Part shown: positions 19,057 to 29,079 of the stretch, piece after piece
Layout of the letters: the number at the start of each line of letters is the position of its first letter
Position numbering within the stretch: the first letter of the stretch is position 1
From: Bartonella sp. AU16XJBT
GTDB taxonomy: Bacteria > Pseudomonadota > Alphaproteobacteria > Rhizobiales > Rhizobiaceae
NCBI RefSeq assembly: GCF_028618665.1
Contig: NZ_JAQITF010000001.1
Span: forward strand, 1-64,000
Reading direction: 5' to 3'
Length of the DNA: 64,000 nt
Made by a program: the position numbers and the translations under genes
The notes under the pieces: generated by a model
What the model saw: only the letters and a program-made list of their open reading frames with translations
Told to the model about the DNA's origin: nothing
Databases searched by the model: none

Positions 19057-20258
19057 GTAAATCCATTCTTATTGTCGATCCTTTCTCCACGGGTGCTCTT
19101 TATAGTCCTGCTTTACAAAAATTAGGCTATGCTTGTTATGGCGTTGTCTCTCAACCAGTTCCTTTTTCACACTTTATGCTCTCTTATCAGGGTGAGGGCA
19201 TGGTAGAAGCGAAACTTCATAGTGTCGATGAAATAAAACAGCGCTTTCCTGTCGGTGCGATAAAAGCCGTGGTGGCAGGCTCCGAAATAGGTATTTATTG
19301 TGCAGAACAATTGGCTGCTTATTATGGTTGTGCCGGAAATAACCCCTTGACCACTGATTGGCGGCGAAAAAAGACAGCAATGCAAAGGCGCCTTTGTGAA
19401 AATGGTTTATCCTATATTCGATCAAAAATTCTTACAAAAGGTGATTGTGCTCTCGATGATTTTGAAAGCCTCAGTGGCTATGTGGTAAAGCCAAACGATT
19501 CTGCAGGAAGCGATGGAGTTTTGTTTTTCTCTAACCGGGAAGAAGTGGCGGCGTGGATTTCTGAAATTGACTGGACGCAAAAAAATATTTTTGGCACACC
19601 TAACGAGGCTTATTTGCTCCAAGAACGATTGGAAGGAGAAGAATACATCGTAGATGCCATTGTAAAGGAAGAAGCTATAAAGATATGCGCTTTATCACGA
19701 TATAAAAAGGGTATTCATAATGGAAGTGCCTTTGTTTATGAATCGCTTGACGTGCTTGATGCTCAAGATCCTCTTTATGCCGCTCTTATCTCTTATGCAA
19801 AACAGTGCATTCGCGCGGTGGGAATTGAATATGGGCCTGCACATATGGAAATCATGCACACCGCTCGTGGTCCAGTAATGATCGAAGTAGGAGCCCGCCT
19901 GCACGGAGGGATTGCGCCCACTTTGTTTGCACATTGCTATGAAAATGATTTACTTGAAAGCGCCGTTAACCTTATTGCGGGAGTGTTTTCACAAACACCA
20001 AGTCGTTTTAAGAAAAAAGGGCGTATTATCTTTCTTATCAACAAAGTTAACAATCATATCATAAAAGATGTTAATCTATGGCAGCAAAAGCTTCATTCTT
20101 GGGAAAATGTTGTTCATTTTATGCTCTTTTTTAAAGAAAATGAGCCTATCCCCCTAACCATCGATTTAAATACCTGTCCAGCTATTATAGCAATTTGGGG
20201 CGAGAGTGATGATGAATTATCGACTTTGGAGAGGATAATTCGTAGCAATTTCTTATAA
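19053..20258 (+). CDS. ATP-grasp ligase, operon gene 2
   Basis: 401 residues. ATP-grasp fold: an N-terminal Rossmann-like region (ILIVDPFSTGALYSPAL), then the ATP-binding lysine segment GYVVKPNDSAGSDGV near 142-157, the segment EEYIVDAIV near residue 200, and the metal-binding loop MIEVGARLHGG near 276-286. The order and length resemble L-amino-acid ligases of the BacD/RizA kind, which join a carboxylate to an amine through an acyl phosphate. There is no fused second domain. The start codon overlaps the stop of the transporter gene, and the YqcI/YcgG gene follows 23 bases later. The role in ligating an N-oxidised amino acid to a partner is inference. A purine- or siderophore-type ATP-grasp is less likely given the context. 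Confidence 0.87.
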   Translation: MSKSILIVDPFSTGALYSPALQKLGYACYGVVSQPVPFSHFMLSYQGEGMVEAKLHSVDEIKQRFPVGAIKAVVAGSEIGIYCAEQLAAYYGCAGNNPLTTDWRRKKTAMQRRLCENGLSYIRSKILTKGDCALDDFESLSGYVVKPNDSAGSDGVLFFSNREEVAAWISEIDWTQKNIFGTPNEAYLLQERLEGEEYIVDAIVKEEAIKICALSRYKKGIHNGSAFVYESLDVLDAQDPLYAALISYAKQCIRAVGIEYGPAHMEIMHTARGPVMIEVGARLHGGIAPTLFAHCYENDLLESAVNLIAGVFSQTPSRFKKKGRIIFLINKVNNHIIKDVNLWQQKLHSWENVVHFMLFFKENEPIPLTIDLNTCPAIIAIWGESDDELSTLERIIRSNFL

Positions 20259-20281
20259 AATACAACAATTGGGAGGAGTAC

Positions 20282-20998
20282 ATGGATTCAGCAGCGCAAA
20301 TAATTGAAAATATCGATAAATATGAAAAATGGAAACAAGTCGTTTTTAACGAATTCGATGCAATAATGAATAACAAAATCAGGCCTTTTCCTTGCCTATT
20401 CGGGGTGAATGGATACCAAAAAGACATGCTGAGATTTGGATTCTATAAAAAGTTGACCGCAAAAAATATTATGGAAGATCTCATAAATTATTGCGACAAT
20501 TATAAGAGCTTTGGAAAAAATACATCTTTTGTTGCATTCGAGGAGCCAGCCCCCATACAAAATATCGAAGTTTATAGAGAGAAATTCTGGTCTATACTTA
20601 AAGATTTGAGAATGCTTGACGACCGAGAATGGCCTAAGCATATACCTAAAAATATGGATGACCCTCTATGGGAGTTCTGTTTTCATGGCGAACCTATGTT
20701 CATAGTTTGCAATACGCCATCCCATATCAACAGAATAAGTAGAAAAAGTTCTACATTTATGTTAACTTTCCAGCCTAGATGGGTTTTCTCTGATCTACTG
20801 GATACAGAAAAAAAAGCAAAGAATGCCTTCTCCACTGTAGGAAAAAGACTTGAACCTTTTGATATTATCACAAAGTCTCCTTTTTTAGGAAAATACGGTG
20901 ATCCCCAAAATAGAGAATGGATGCAATATTTTCTGCAAGATAATAATATTGAATCCCCACCTTGTCCATATCACGTAATGGAGCACGATAATGACTAA
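20282..20998 (+). CDS. YqcI/YcgG family protein, putative heme-dependent N-oxygenase (GntA-like)
   Basis: 238 residues. The family hallmarks are in order: FPCLFGVNGYQKD near residue 36, FVAFEEP near 83, GEPMFIVCNTPSHINRISRKS near 139-160, TFQPRWVFSDL near 164, GKYGDPQNREWMQYFL near 203 and SPPCPYH near the end. The conserved His/Cys residues are candidates for heme ligation. Characterised relatives, such as GntA of guanitoxin biosynthesis, are heme-dependent enzymes that hydroxylate nitrogen in guanidine or amino-acid substrates. GGAGGA stands 4 bases before the ATG at 20282. The gene overlaps the cupin gene by 8 bases. Its codons look more A-rich than those of the transporter, which may hint at separate acquisition. 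The substrate is unknown. Confidence 0.85.
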   Translation: MDSAAQIIENIDKYEKWKQVVFNEFDAIMNNKIRPFPCLFGVNGYQKDMLRFGFYKKLTAKNIMEDLINYCDNYKSFGKNTSFVAFEEPAPIQNIEVYREKFWSILKDLRMLDDREWPKHIPKNMDDPLWEFCFHGEPMFIVCNTPSHINRISRKSSTFMLTFQPRWVFSDLLDTEKKAKNAFSTVGKRLEPFDIITKSPFLGKYGDPQNREWMQYFLQDNNIESPPCPYHVMEHDND

Positions 20999-21335
20999 AT
21001 TTTCCAACATTAAATTAAATAAAAGTGTATATGATATATTAAAAATGATGCTTCCAGAGCAAGGATCAATAGAGATACAAAGAGATTTTCCAGGAAAAAT
21101 ACATGATTGGCATATTCACCACGTCGATGAAACTCTCTTAATTATAGAGGGAGAGTTAATTTTTTTCTATGATGAAAAGCGCATAACCTGTATACAAGGA
21201 GATATTATACATCTACCTGCCAATACAAAGCACAAATCGATTGCGGCAGACGTAGGATGCATATACGCAATTGCTACAGAAAATCTCACGATTGAAGATA
21301 GTGTAGCTGAATACTCTCCAATTTCTTCTCTCTGA
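20991..21335 (+). CDS. Small cupin-domain protein, operon gene 4
   Basis: 114 residues, a single cupin barrel. Motif 1 is HIHHVDETLLIIEG near residues 41-54 (two His and a Glu as metal ligands); motif 2 is GDIIHLPANTKH near 71-82, with the fourth ligand His. Such proteins can be metal-dependent enzymes or small-ligand sensors. In the guanitoxin-like and N-hydroxylated amino-acid pathways, small cupins sometimes act after the oxygenase, for example in N-N bond formation in other systems. That role here is inference. The start overlaps the preceding gene by 8 bases, so the two are probably co-translated. No DNA-binding domain is present. Confidence 0.85.
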   Translation: MTKFSNIKLNKSVYDILKMMLPEQGSIEIQRDFPGKIHDWHIHHVDETLLIIEGELIFFYDEKRITCIQGDIIHLPANTKHKSIAADVGCIYAIATENLTIEDSVAEYSPISSL

Positions 21336-21844
21336 AACAGAATTTTAACTTTTACTGCCGCTTTTCTCACAAAGATATGCATCTTGAGTTTATGCGGCAG
21401 ACAAGGCTATTAATCTCCAATTCAAGGCCCGCGTAAAAACTTTTCAGTTTTTATCGCAAAGGTGTATTTCTCTTTACTCGCTGATATTGTCACAACGACA
21501 ATTAGTATTCAAGTTATTTGGTTTTTGTTAAAAGCGGCTGCATTAGATTTTGCGTTATTATGGCATCTATTTTCTTTTTCATAATGAAAGGAACTATCAT
21601 AATAAACAAGTAGTGAAAAAATAAATGGCTATATCTATAGTAAATGCCAAAGTTACACAGATAGCCTTCGATCTTATTATAACTCCTGAATTTTTAAAAA
21701 GTTACTTGGTGAAGAAAAAGCTATTCGCAATCAAAGTAATAAAAACGCTACAAAAAAGTTCGGGATAGACAAAAAAATAAGTCAAAAAAATCAAAGAGCT
21801 TAAAATTCTCTAACTTTTATATCACCCATTGATTTTACGATAAA
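21336..21844. other. Gap after cupin gene
   Basis: No convincing gene. A 47-codon frame from the ATG near 21625 has no ribosome site. No clear terminator hairpin was found after the operon. Confidence 0.35.
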
Positions 21845-21934
21845 TGGCGGAGAGAGAGGGATTCGAACCCTCGATATGGTTTCCCATATACACGCGTTCC
21901 AGGCGTGCGCCTTCAACCACTCGGCCACCTCTCC
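21845..21934 (-). tRNA. tRNA-Ser (anticodon GGA)
   Basis: A 90-base serine tRNA on the minus strand. The acceptor GGAGAGG pairs with TCTCTCC (one G-U), the discriminator is G, and CCA is encoded. The anticodon loop reads CCTGGAACG, with GGA as anticodon. The long variable arm (GTGTATATGGGAAACCATAT region) and the GGTTCGAATCC T-loop are present. An integrase remnant lies about 850 bases away, so it may once have been an island attachment site. Confidence 0.97.
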
Positions 21935-22581
21935 AGAGGTCCGCACACTATACCCAGAAAGAAATAACGTGCAAGCTTAAATTATACATTCAAAACTCAA
22001 AAAAAATTCATTTATTAAAATGAAAGCTGATATCTGTTGAATAACAAGCACATCCTTCTTTTTTAAGAAAAAACTTTTTCCGTGGATAGTTATTGTACAA
22101 TACAAGAATGGGAATAAAAAGCTTATCACAAATCATAAATATTCATGCTTACTTATGCACCTTCTGTTTTATGAAAAAATACTGCTCTTAAAATTGGCAT
22201 ATGATCTATGCTTTCTTTACAATGAAGTCATTAAACATCTCTCGTCTATCAATATTGATTGCCGCAATAATAAATAAAATAACAGCGATATGAACTTCTT
22301 ATATTTCTAAGCTTCATCTAGATAATAAATTTCATTCAATAAAAATCAGTTTCAACCTTCTTTCCCCTCTCAAGAATGAGGATTCTTAACCACGACAAAT
22401 CTGTTTTTAAATTGCTTTCTCTTAAAATGAAATCTATCTACTCATCACTTTTATGTTTCACTTCATAGACAAAGTTTTAACTTATAAGGACAACTTATTG
22501 TTTTTACCTAATGAGATCCTCAAATAGCGTAAAACTTTCTCTTCACACTCCCTTTCATATTGAATGAATTAAAATCACTTT
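21935..22581. other. AT-rich gap, no gene seen
   Basis: No coding frame, tRNA or clear hairpin is recognisable between tRNA-Ser and the first dispersed repeat copy. Confidence 0.35.
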
Positions 22582-22715
22582 CTTGTACGTCATAAGCGGG
22601 GATAATATATGGAAAAAAACATTTAAGAGAGAATAAATGTCTCTTGTGAATTTTCTCAAATAAAAAGAACTGTCACAACATGGGAGCCGGAAAATAGAGT
22701 GATGGTGCAACTTGC
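22582..22715 (+). repeat. Dispersed repeat, copy 1
   Basis: Begins CTTGTACGTCATAAGCGGGG and ends around GGGAGCCGGAAAATAGAGTG. It shares the ordered blocks CTTGTAygTcaTAAG, AGAATAAA, TCTCAAATAA, GT..CAACATGgGAG and AATAGmGTGATrgTGC with the copies at 23308-23440, 39890-40006 and 45618-45751. It immediately precedes an integrase remnant. Confidence 0.65.
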
Positions 22716-22784
22716 TCCTTCATAAGTGTAAAGAGAGGGGCTTTATGGATTTACCGTTACACCATCCACCAGCGCACACGCGAA

Positions 22785-23165
22785 ATGGGTTTGGGTGTAC
22801 GAATGTTTGTGAATGAGCAATCCAATGGCGTTTCGTTTTACATAAAAGACGTGCCCCTATTAAAGAACATGAAAACAAAAGTGTAAGGCAAAGCTTAATC
22901 TCCATTATTTTAAAAGATATTGCTTTGGACATATTTGAAAGTCGTAAAGACGAATTAAAAGGTGATGGTAGGGATATTAGTTTGCATCTTTAGTCTTCAT
23001 ATCCCCCAAAATTAGATTATCTGCCCATTTCAGAGATTACACCAACAGAGATAAGCAATATACTCTCCCCCATTTGGTATGCAAAAGCCAACAACAGAAG
23101 AGAAAGCATTGAATCGACTTAAAAAATTTTGCTGCTTTGGGATTAAATGTTGATTTACAGGCAAA
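22785..23165 (+). pseudogene. Integrase (tyrosine recombinase) remnant
   Basis: Fragments in shifting frames read RRAPIKEHENKSVRQSLISI, then LKDIALDIFESRKDELKGDG, then LPISEITPTEISNILSPIWY. These fit, in order, the N-terminal and core-binding part of DUF4102-type phage or island integrases. Stops interrupt the frame and the catalytic domain is absent. A related fragment set lies at 44612-45460 on the other strand. Confidence 0.6.
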
Positions 23166-23307
23166 AAACAAAACATTCTAAATAAAATACTATTGTCTTG
23201 CTCATCCAGGCATTTGTTTTAAAAAACATTTCTCAATTCTTGTCACATTCATCCCATAACAATCATAACGCTCATAACGGTATTTATGAATAATATAAAA
23301 TCTATTG

Positions 23308-23440
23308 GATAGCACTATCACGCTATTTACCCACTCCAATTGTTGCCACAACTTTTGTTATTTGAGAAAATCTATAAGAGGTATTTATTCTTTACTAAAG
23401 TGTTTTTATCCACACGTTAATTCCACTTATAAAGTATAAG
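23308..23440 (-). repeat. Dispersed repeat, copy 2 (inverted)
   Basis: On the minus strand it reads CTTATACTTTATAAGTGGAA, then GTGTGGATAAAAAC, AAAGAATAAATACCTCTTATAG, ATTTTCTCAAATAAC and GGCAACAATTGGAGTGGG. It lies inverted to copy 1 and brackets the integrase remnant with it. It contains TTATCCACA (23406-23414), a perfect DnaA-box sequence. Confidence 0.6.
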
Positions 23441-23638
23441 AGAATTTTTTATGAATTTAAGATAAAGAAAATTTAAAATAAAAAAATCTTATGTTATTTG
23501 AGGATCTCGTCATGTAAAACGATAATTTACCACTATAAATTAATATGTTGCCTATAATCGTTCTAAAAGGCAATGGTCTACAGTACTAAAGATCTAATGA
23601 CTTTGCACAATGAGCGCGTTCTTTCCTCTTAACGTTCT

Positions 23639-26146
23639 TTACCAGCGGATATCCTTGCTTAAAGCGCGTACAGCCCGTGCAGTTTCACATTGTAGTGCTT
23701 TTTGTGCTAAAATTTTCATATCTTCAAAACTATGAGTCTGCAAACACGCCTTTACTGGAGAAATATCGCAAGATATCATAGAAAGCTCATTAATTCCCAA
23801 TCCAGCCAAAATCATCGCACCAAAAGGATCTCCGGCCATACCACCGCATACACTAACCCAACACTTATGTTGTGCTGCTCCCTGAATAGTCTGATAAATC
23901 ATACGCAAAACTGCTGGATCAAGGCTATCCGCTTCAGACACAAGGTACGGATTTTGCCGATCAACAGCCATTGTATACTGTGTTAAATCGTTGGTTCCAA
24001 TTGAGAAAAAATCAACATGGGCGCTCAATACATCTGCCATAATGGCTGCTGCTGGAACTTCGATCATAATACCAAGTTTTAATTTTGGTGCATCAATATC
24101 ATTGCGGATTTCTTCTGCAATCTTTTTTATGGTAACAATCTCTGAAACAGACATCACCATCGGAAACACAATCCATAGATCTCCGCCCTCTTTTGCTGCT
24201 CGATATAAAGCACGTAACTGAGGAACCAGAAGATCACGCCGACGTAACAAAAGCCGCGTTCCTCGAACACCTAAAAAAGGATTATCTTCTTTAGATAAAT
24301 GTAAATGCGTAACCTGTTTATCCCCACCAATATCAAGCGCACGAATAATTAATGGCTTATCGCCTACAGCTGCAATCATCGCACGGTACACATCAAATTG
24401 TGCTTCTTCATCTGGAATATGTGGATTCTCTAAAAATAAAAATTCTGTGCGCATGAGTCCGACACCTTCAGCCCCCAAATCTAGCGCAACAGGAACCTGA
24501 TTTGCATAATTGACATTAGCCATGATACGAATTCTTTGACCATCTGTCGTTTGTACTGGTAATCTACACGTACTTATCTCACTGACACGTTTTTGCGCAA
24601 CAGTATCAATATGCCTTTGAGCATCTTCAACATCTTCAAGCGTAGGATCAAGGTAAATGAACCCGTTATCGCCATCAATAATAGCCTGAATATCAGGCTG
24701 AACCGCTAAAATATCATCACCTGCAGCAACAACCATCGGAATATCAAGAGTACGCGCCAAAATAGCTGTATGAGAGAGTAGACCTCCCCATGCTGTCGCT
24801 AATCCTTTTACTTTTGTACAATCAAGTTGTGCAACATCAGAAGGAGAAAGATCATTTGTAACCAGAATAACACCACTTGGAATATCATTCAAAAAGAATG
24901 ATCTATAGGATGGATTTATTTCACCCAAAACACGACGACCAACATCAACTAAATTAACAGCACGTGCTGCTAACAAAGGATTGTCCACCTTAGAAAACAT
25001 ATCTGAAAATTGCCGAACCGCTCTATCCCAAGACCAAGCGACACCATGACCTTCTGCTATAAAACGACAAGCTTGAGCTATGAGATTCTCATCTTCAAGC
25101 AAAACCATTTGCGCAGAAAAAATTGCAGCAGAATCCGCTCCCATACGCACTGTAATATCAGAAATCGCAGATGCCATTTTATGTTTTGTTTTTGTAAGAG
25201 CATTTTCAAGACATGCTGCACCAACTGAAAAATCAATTGGCTGGTCTATTATGGAAACATCATTTTGCCTTAAAACAAAAATCTTACCAAAGGCTAACCC
25301 TGAACTTGCCCCAACACCAGAAATGCCTTTTTGCATGAAGCGTGGATACCAACCATGAAAAGTCTTTGCTTGAGATTCCATTTCTCTCACCACGCATTTT
25401 TCACTAATACTCACTTTTTTTACAATAGCAATGGCATCATTGAGAAGTTTTGCTCCCTCTTCAGCATCTGTAGAAAAAATCAGAACATCACCGTTTTTTG
25501 CTCCTAATTGCAATAAACCAACTAAATTTTTCATTTCAACGGCACATTGACCATGGCGAACTCTGATAGAATTTTGAATCTTTTTCGCAAAATCAACCCA
25601 AAGAGAAGCTGGTCGTGCATGAAGACCACTCGGATAATCTAAAGTCCATTCCTGACACACCGAAAGATCACCAATAAAAGTTTTTTCTTTCTTTATATCT
25701 TGATCAAACAGAGTTGTAACAATTTGCTGTTTATCCGTGGTTGTTGTAAGTACTTCAAGTTGTTTTTTATCAAATAAAAGAGACGTCAATTTTTTGCAAA
25801 TTTCTCTATAGCGATCTGGACACGCTGCAATGGCAATAACCAAATGTGCTTTCTTTCCCTCCTGCCATTCAACACCAGCAGGAACCTGTATAACAGCAAC
25901 AGCGTCCTTGATGATTAAATCACAATTTTCAACCAAGCCATGAGGAATGGCTATACCATTCCCAAGCCAAGTATTCGTTATTTCTTCACGTGCAAGCATG
26001 CTTGCCAAATAACATTTGTCAACTGCGCCAACCTGTACAAGCAATTCAGCAGCAGCATAAATCGCATCATTTTTATGATTAAAAGCAGCAGCAAGTTGTA
26101 CAGATTTGATAGACAAGATTTCACTCTCGGTAAAATCTACATTCAT
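23639..26146 (-). CDS. Multi-domain PTS phosphotransferase (EIIA-HPr-EI)
   Basis: 835 residues from the ATG at 26146, chosen because GAGGAA lies 9 bases upstream; in-frame ATGs at 26170 and 26173 would add 8-9 residues. Three domains follow in order. The type-2 EIIA domain has its active His in GIAIPHG near residue 60. HPr has SGLHARPAS near residue 175. Enzyme I has the phospho-His segment GGLLSHTAILARTLDIPMV near 455 and a C-terminal PEP-binding barrel (IMIEVPAAA, FFSIGTNDLTQY, VCGGMAGDP). The protein takes phosphate from PEP and passes it along within one chain, as in FruB-like multiphosphoryl proteins. No EIIBC permease is next to it, so it may serve a regulatory PTS or a permease elsewhere. 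Confidence 0.92.
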   Translation of the reverse strand: MNVDFTESEILSIKSVQLAAAFNHKNDAIYAAAELLVQVGAVDKCYLASMLAREEITNTWLGNGIAIPHGLVENCDLIIKDAVAVIQVPAGVEWQEGKKAHLVIAIAACPDRYREICKKLTSLLFDKKQLEVLTTTTDKQQIVTTLFDQDIKKEKTFIGDLSVCQEWTLDYPSGLHARPASLWVDFAKKIQNSIRVRHGQCAVEMKNLVGLLQLGAKNGDVLIFSTDAEEGAKLLNDAIAIVKKVSISEKCVVREMESQAKTFHGWYPRFMQKGISGVGASSGLAFGKIFVLRQNDVSIIDQPIDFSVGAACLENALTKTKHKMASAISDITVRMGADSAAIFSAQMVLLEDENLIAQACRFIAEGHGVAWSWDRAVRQFSDMFSKVDNPLLAARAVNLVDVGRRVLGEINPSYRSFFLNDIPSGVILVTNDLSPSDVAQLDCTKVKGLATAWGGLLSHTAILARTLDIPMVVAAGDDILAVQPDIQAIIDGDNGFIYLDPTLEDVEDAQRHIDTVAQKRVSEISTCRLPVQTTDGQRIRIMANVNYANQVPVALDLGAEGVGLMRTEFLFLENPHIPDEEAQFDVYRAMIAAVGDKPLIIRALDIGGDKQVTHLHLSKEDNPFLGVRGTRLLLRRRDLLVPQLRALYRAAKEGGDLWIVFPMVMSVSEIVTIKKIAEEIRNDIDAPKLKLGIMIEVPAAAIMADVLSAHVDFFSIGTNDLTQYTMAVDRQNPYLVSEADSLDPAVLRMIYQTIQGAAQHKCWVSVCGGMAGDPFGAMILAGLGINELSMISCDISPVKACLQTHSFEDMKILAQKALQCETARAVRALSKDIRW

Positions 26147-27470
26147 TGCTTCTGCTTCCTCACATCTCATCATGAATTCAAACTGCCTCACATTTGAATA
26201 CAAAATCTCTGATAAATTTCATTTCAAAGCCACATTTTCAAAAATACAAGATGTACACAACACTACGACTTTTTGTTTTACGCAATAGAACTGAGTGAGG
26301 TGCTTAAATACCTCAATATAATCGATAAAACAATTGGATATTATAACCCCGCGGGTTGCTTAAAACCATCATAAGCAAATCTGACTCTTAAACTCTTACT
26401 TTACAAAGACAAAACCTCGATTTTTACAGCCCCAATCACCTGAAAAACTATGTTTTAAAAACGCTCTCTCTATCCTAAATTATTGAACATAGCTTGTCAT
26501 TATTCTCCCTATAAGAAAGCATCCTCCTCAATCATCTGTAACTTCAGTTAACATTTCTAACTCTTCCTCCAAGTTGGTTTAACCTACCGCCCCTCTTATA
26601 AATTTATTACACCATTTAAAATTGCTCCATGCAACTTACTATCTTTAAAATTCTGTGCAGCTCATCCTATGATACTAACCTCTCAATCATATAGCATTGA
26701 TATATTTTAAGCTAATCCTTTGCTGCAATCAATATCGCAAACACACAATGCCCTCTGTCGCACATTTGCAAATGTACACCCCATAAACACCATCATCAAC
26801 CACTAAACTTTAAAAAAATTCTATAAATAATCTTACTTTCTAGACATTTCGTCAAATGAGATAAATAAAGCACAAAAACGAAAAGCAATTATTTCCTTAA
26901 CTTTAAACCCTTATGCTGGTTGATTTTCAATAATGTACAATAAATAGTGAAATCCGGAAAAATACTCTTGAAGATAGCTGATTGCACATTGGTTACTTTT
27001 ATATCTTAAGTCTTCCTTAAAAATATCATTTCAGCCTCGATTGACTGAAATGTTTCAATACATATTCCCTTAAAGCAGCTTTAATTATTCAGCTTTATGG
27101 ATTTTTTATTCCTTTTTTTTAAAGAATGTCCTCATCTGCCCCCATCCCCAGCACACATGCTGATAAAAAGATTCCTCTTTATCAAAATGATCACATAAAT
27201 AATGCTTTCATTAAATTTTTCATAATTTACCGAAAACAAATTGCTTCTCTTATCAAGAAATTACTAAACACTTCTTCATGCATAAAAAGAAAGTAAACTC
27301 TCCTCACTATTATCATACACAAATTTATCAATAAATTCCCTCATAACAACAATACCTAAATACTAACATAACACCGCACAAATATCTTCCCTCATTGAGA
27401 AAAGTCATTTCCCCCAATTCTACCTTTTTCGTTTTCCGTATACCTTCTAGATTTGTTATAGTACTAACGC
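26147..27470. other. Long AT-rich gap, no gene seen
   Basis: About 1.3 kb without a credible coding frame or tRNA. It looks like decayed sequence, typical of Bartonella; no parent gene could be recognised. The promoter of the PTS gene should lie at the left end. Confidence 0.4.
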
Positions 27471-27505
27471 AAAAAGGGAAAGATAACATTCTATCTTTCC
27501 CTTTT
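27471..27505 (-). terminator. Intrinsic terminator of rplU-rpmA
   Basis: A perfect 14-base stem (AAAAGGGAAAGATA 27472-27485 with TATCTTTCCCTTTT 27492-27505) and a 6-base loop. On the minus strand it ends in a run of five Ts. It lies about 65 bases after the rpmA stop. Confidence 0.9.
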
Positions 27506-27571
27506 AACGCTTAAAAACTACAAGTGCAATTCAATGAAATTCCAGTTAATTGCTAGAGAAAATGCTACAGA

Positions 27572-27841
27572 TTACTCTGCTGCCTCCACCATAGGAATAA
27601 CTGAAACATAAGAACGGTTACCCGCTTTCCGTTGAAAAGAAACCTTTCCTTCTGATAAAGCAAAAAGCGTATGGTCTTTTCCCATGCCGACATTGTTACC
27701 AGGATGCCAACGTGTACCACGCTGACGGATGATAATATTTCCAGCAATAACGCTTTCACCACCAAATTTTTTAACGCCTAGACGTTTCGATTCTGAATCG
27801 CGACCATTCCGCGAGGAACCACCAGCTTTTTTATGTGCCAT
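27572..27841 (-). CDS. rpmA: 50S ribosomal protein L27
   Basis: 89 residues, standard length. The N-terminus [20 protein letters not shown] is the conserved L27 tail that reaches the peptidyl transferase centre; the core [19 protein letters not shown] follows. It is downstream of rplU by 12 bases, the usual L21-L27 operon, and is followed by a strong terminator. Confidence 0.98.
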   Translation of the reverse strand: MAHKKAGGSSRNGRDSESKRLGVKKFGGESVIAGNIIIRQRGTRWHPGNNVGMGKDHTLFALSEGKVSFQRKAGNRSYVSVIPMVEAAE

Positions 27842-27853
27842 AGACGCTCTCCT

Positions 27854-28330
27854 TTAATCTTTCTTACTCTTTGATGCTACAGCCGCTTTCTTCTGCGATG
27901 CAGTCTTTTTTTCAGCCGTTTTTTCAGCCTTCTTCTCAACAGCAGCATCTTTTGTTTCTTTTGCTGCCGTTGCCTCCTCTTTTATGGGTTTCGCAGCTGC
28001 TTTTTTAGGCTTTGAACCACCCATTAAAATTTCTAAAACACGCAGTGTTGTAAATTCTTGCCGATGACCACGCGTACGCTTAGAATTCTGACGACGACGC
28101 TTCTTAAATGCGATAACCTTGCGCCCGCGTGCTTGTTCTAAAATTTCAGCCGTTACCCGTGCATCAGCAACAACAGGTGTCCCAATAACCGCATTACCTT
28201 CTTGCCCAACCATCAATACGTCATTGAATTCAACAACATCACCCGCATTTCCACTAACTTTTTCAACTTTTACCACTTGGTTAGCAACAATGCGGTATTG
28301 CTTACCACCGGCTTTAATGACTGCGAACAT
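27854..28330 (-). CDS. rplU: 50S ribosomal protein L21
   Basis: 158 residues. The first ~100 residues are a normal L21 ([18 protein letters not shown] at the start, [15 protein letters not shown] near 80-95), which binds 23S rRNA. About 55 extra residues follow, made almost only of Lys, Ala, Glu and Thr. Such basic-acidic tails occur on L21 of this group; their role is unknown. First gene of rplU-rpmA. Confidence 0.97.
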   Translation of the reverse strand: MFAVIKAGGKQYRIVANQVVKVEKVSGNAGDVVEFNDVLMVGQEGNAVIGTPVVADARVTAEILEQARGRKVIAFKKRRRQNSKRTRGHRQEFTTLRVLEILMGGSKPKKAAAKPIKEEATAAKETKDAAVEKKAEKTAEKKTASQKKAAVASKSKKD

Positions 28331-28619
28331 TTTTTATCCTTCCGTTCATTCCAGCTCTTATTTAACTTTTACCTTGAAATAAAGGAAAATAGGCTGCTTT
28401 TTATCAGTCGTAATCAATTTTAAAGAAGGATAAAACCTTCCTCAACACAAATACGCGCAGATTCCTCCACGCTCATATTTTTGCATATATGAAGGAATTT
28501 CTATTCTCTGTCAATAAAGTCCTATAAAAAAGAAAAAAAGGTTGTACCAAAAACAATTGAAGGTTATCTACCCATTAGAGACTATACTCAAGTAGTGCGA
28601 ATTTTTTCGCACTTCATAT

Positions 28620-28709
28620 GGAGAGGTGGCTGAGTGGTTGAAAGCACCGCACTCGAAATGCGGCATAGGGGTAACTCTATCGAGGGTTCAAATCCCTCTC
28701 TCTCCGCCA
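28620..28709 (+). tRNA. tRNA-Ser (anticodon CGA)
   Basis: A 90-base serine tRNA with acceptor GGAGAGG, loop ACTCGAAAT with anticodon CGA, a long variable arm (CATAGGGGTAACTCTATCG) and encoded CCA at 28707-28709. The acceptor stem and T arm closely match the tRNA-Ser(GGA) at 21845-21934. Confidence 0.97.
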
Positions 28710-29079
28710 TTAACTTAAAACGAACTTTCATATGCTCAGTATAGTATAACTTAAAACCCAGCATTTGCACGATTTTTATTATTTGCAATTGACCAGTTCG
28801 CGCTAATCTATGCCTGTCATTATGTATCTCTAGAAATCAGTATTGGATTTCTACGAGTTTTATAATTTCCAAACTTTTCCTCTCCCGATCTTTAGATTAC
28901 CTCATCTGACATAAAATATCTCTTCAAATATTATTGAAAGATTTTTGCCAATCACCAACCTTTGATAGAGTTTTAGAAACAATGGTGATCATAGCGCTAT
29001 TTGCAATTCTGTTGATAAAAAACTAAATGTGTTTTATCCGCATTAGAGTTTTTTATATTAACAAACACTTAAGCTTTTC
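28710..29079. other. Gap after tRNA-Ser, no gene seen
   Basis: AT-rich sequence with no recognisable frame, hairpin or RNA. Confidence 0.35.
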
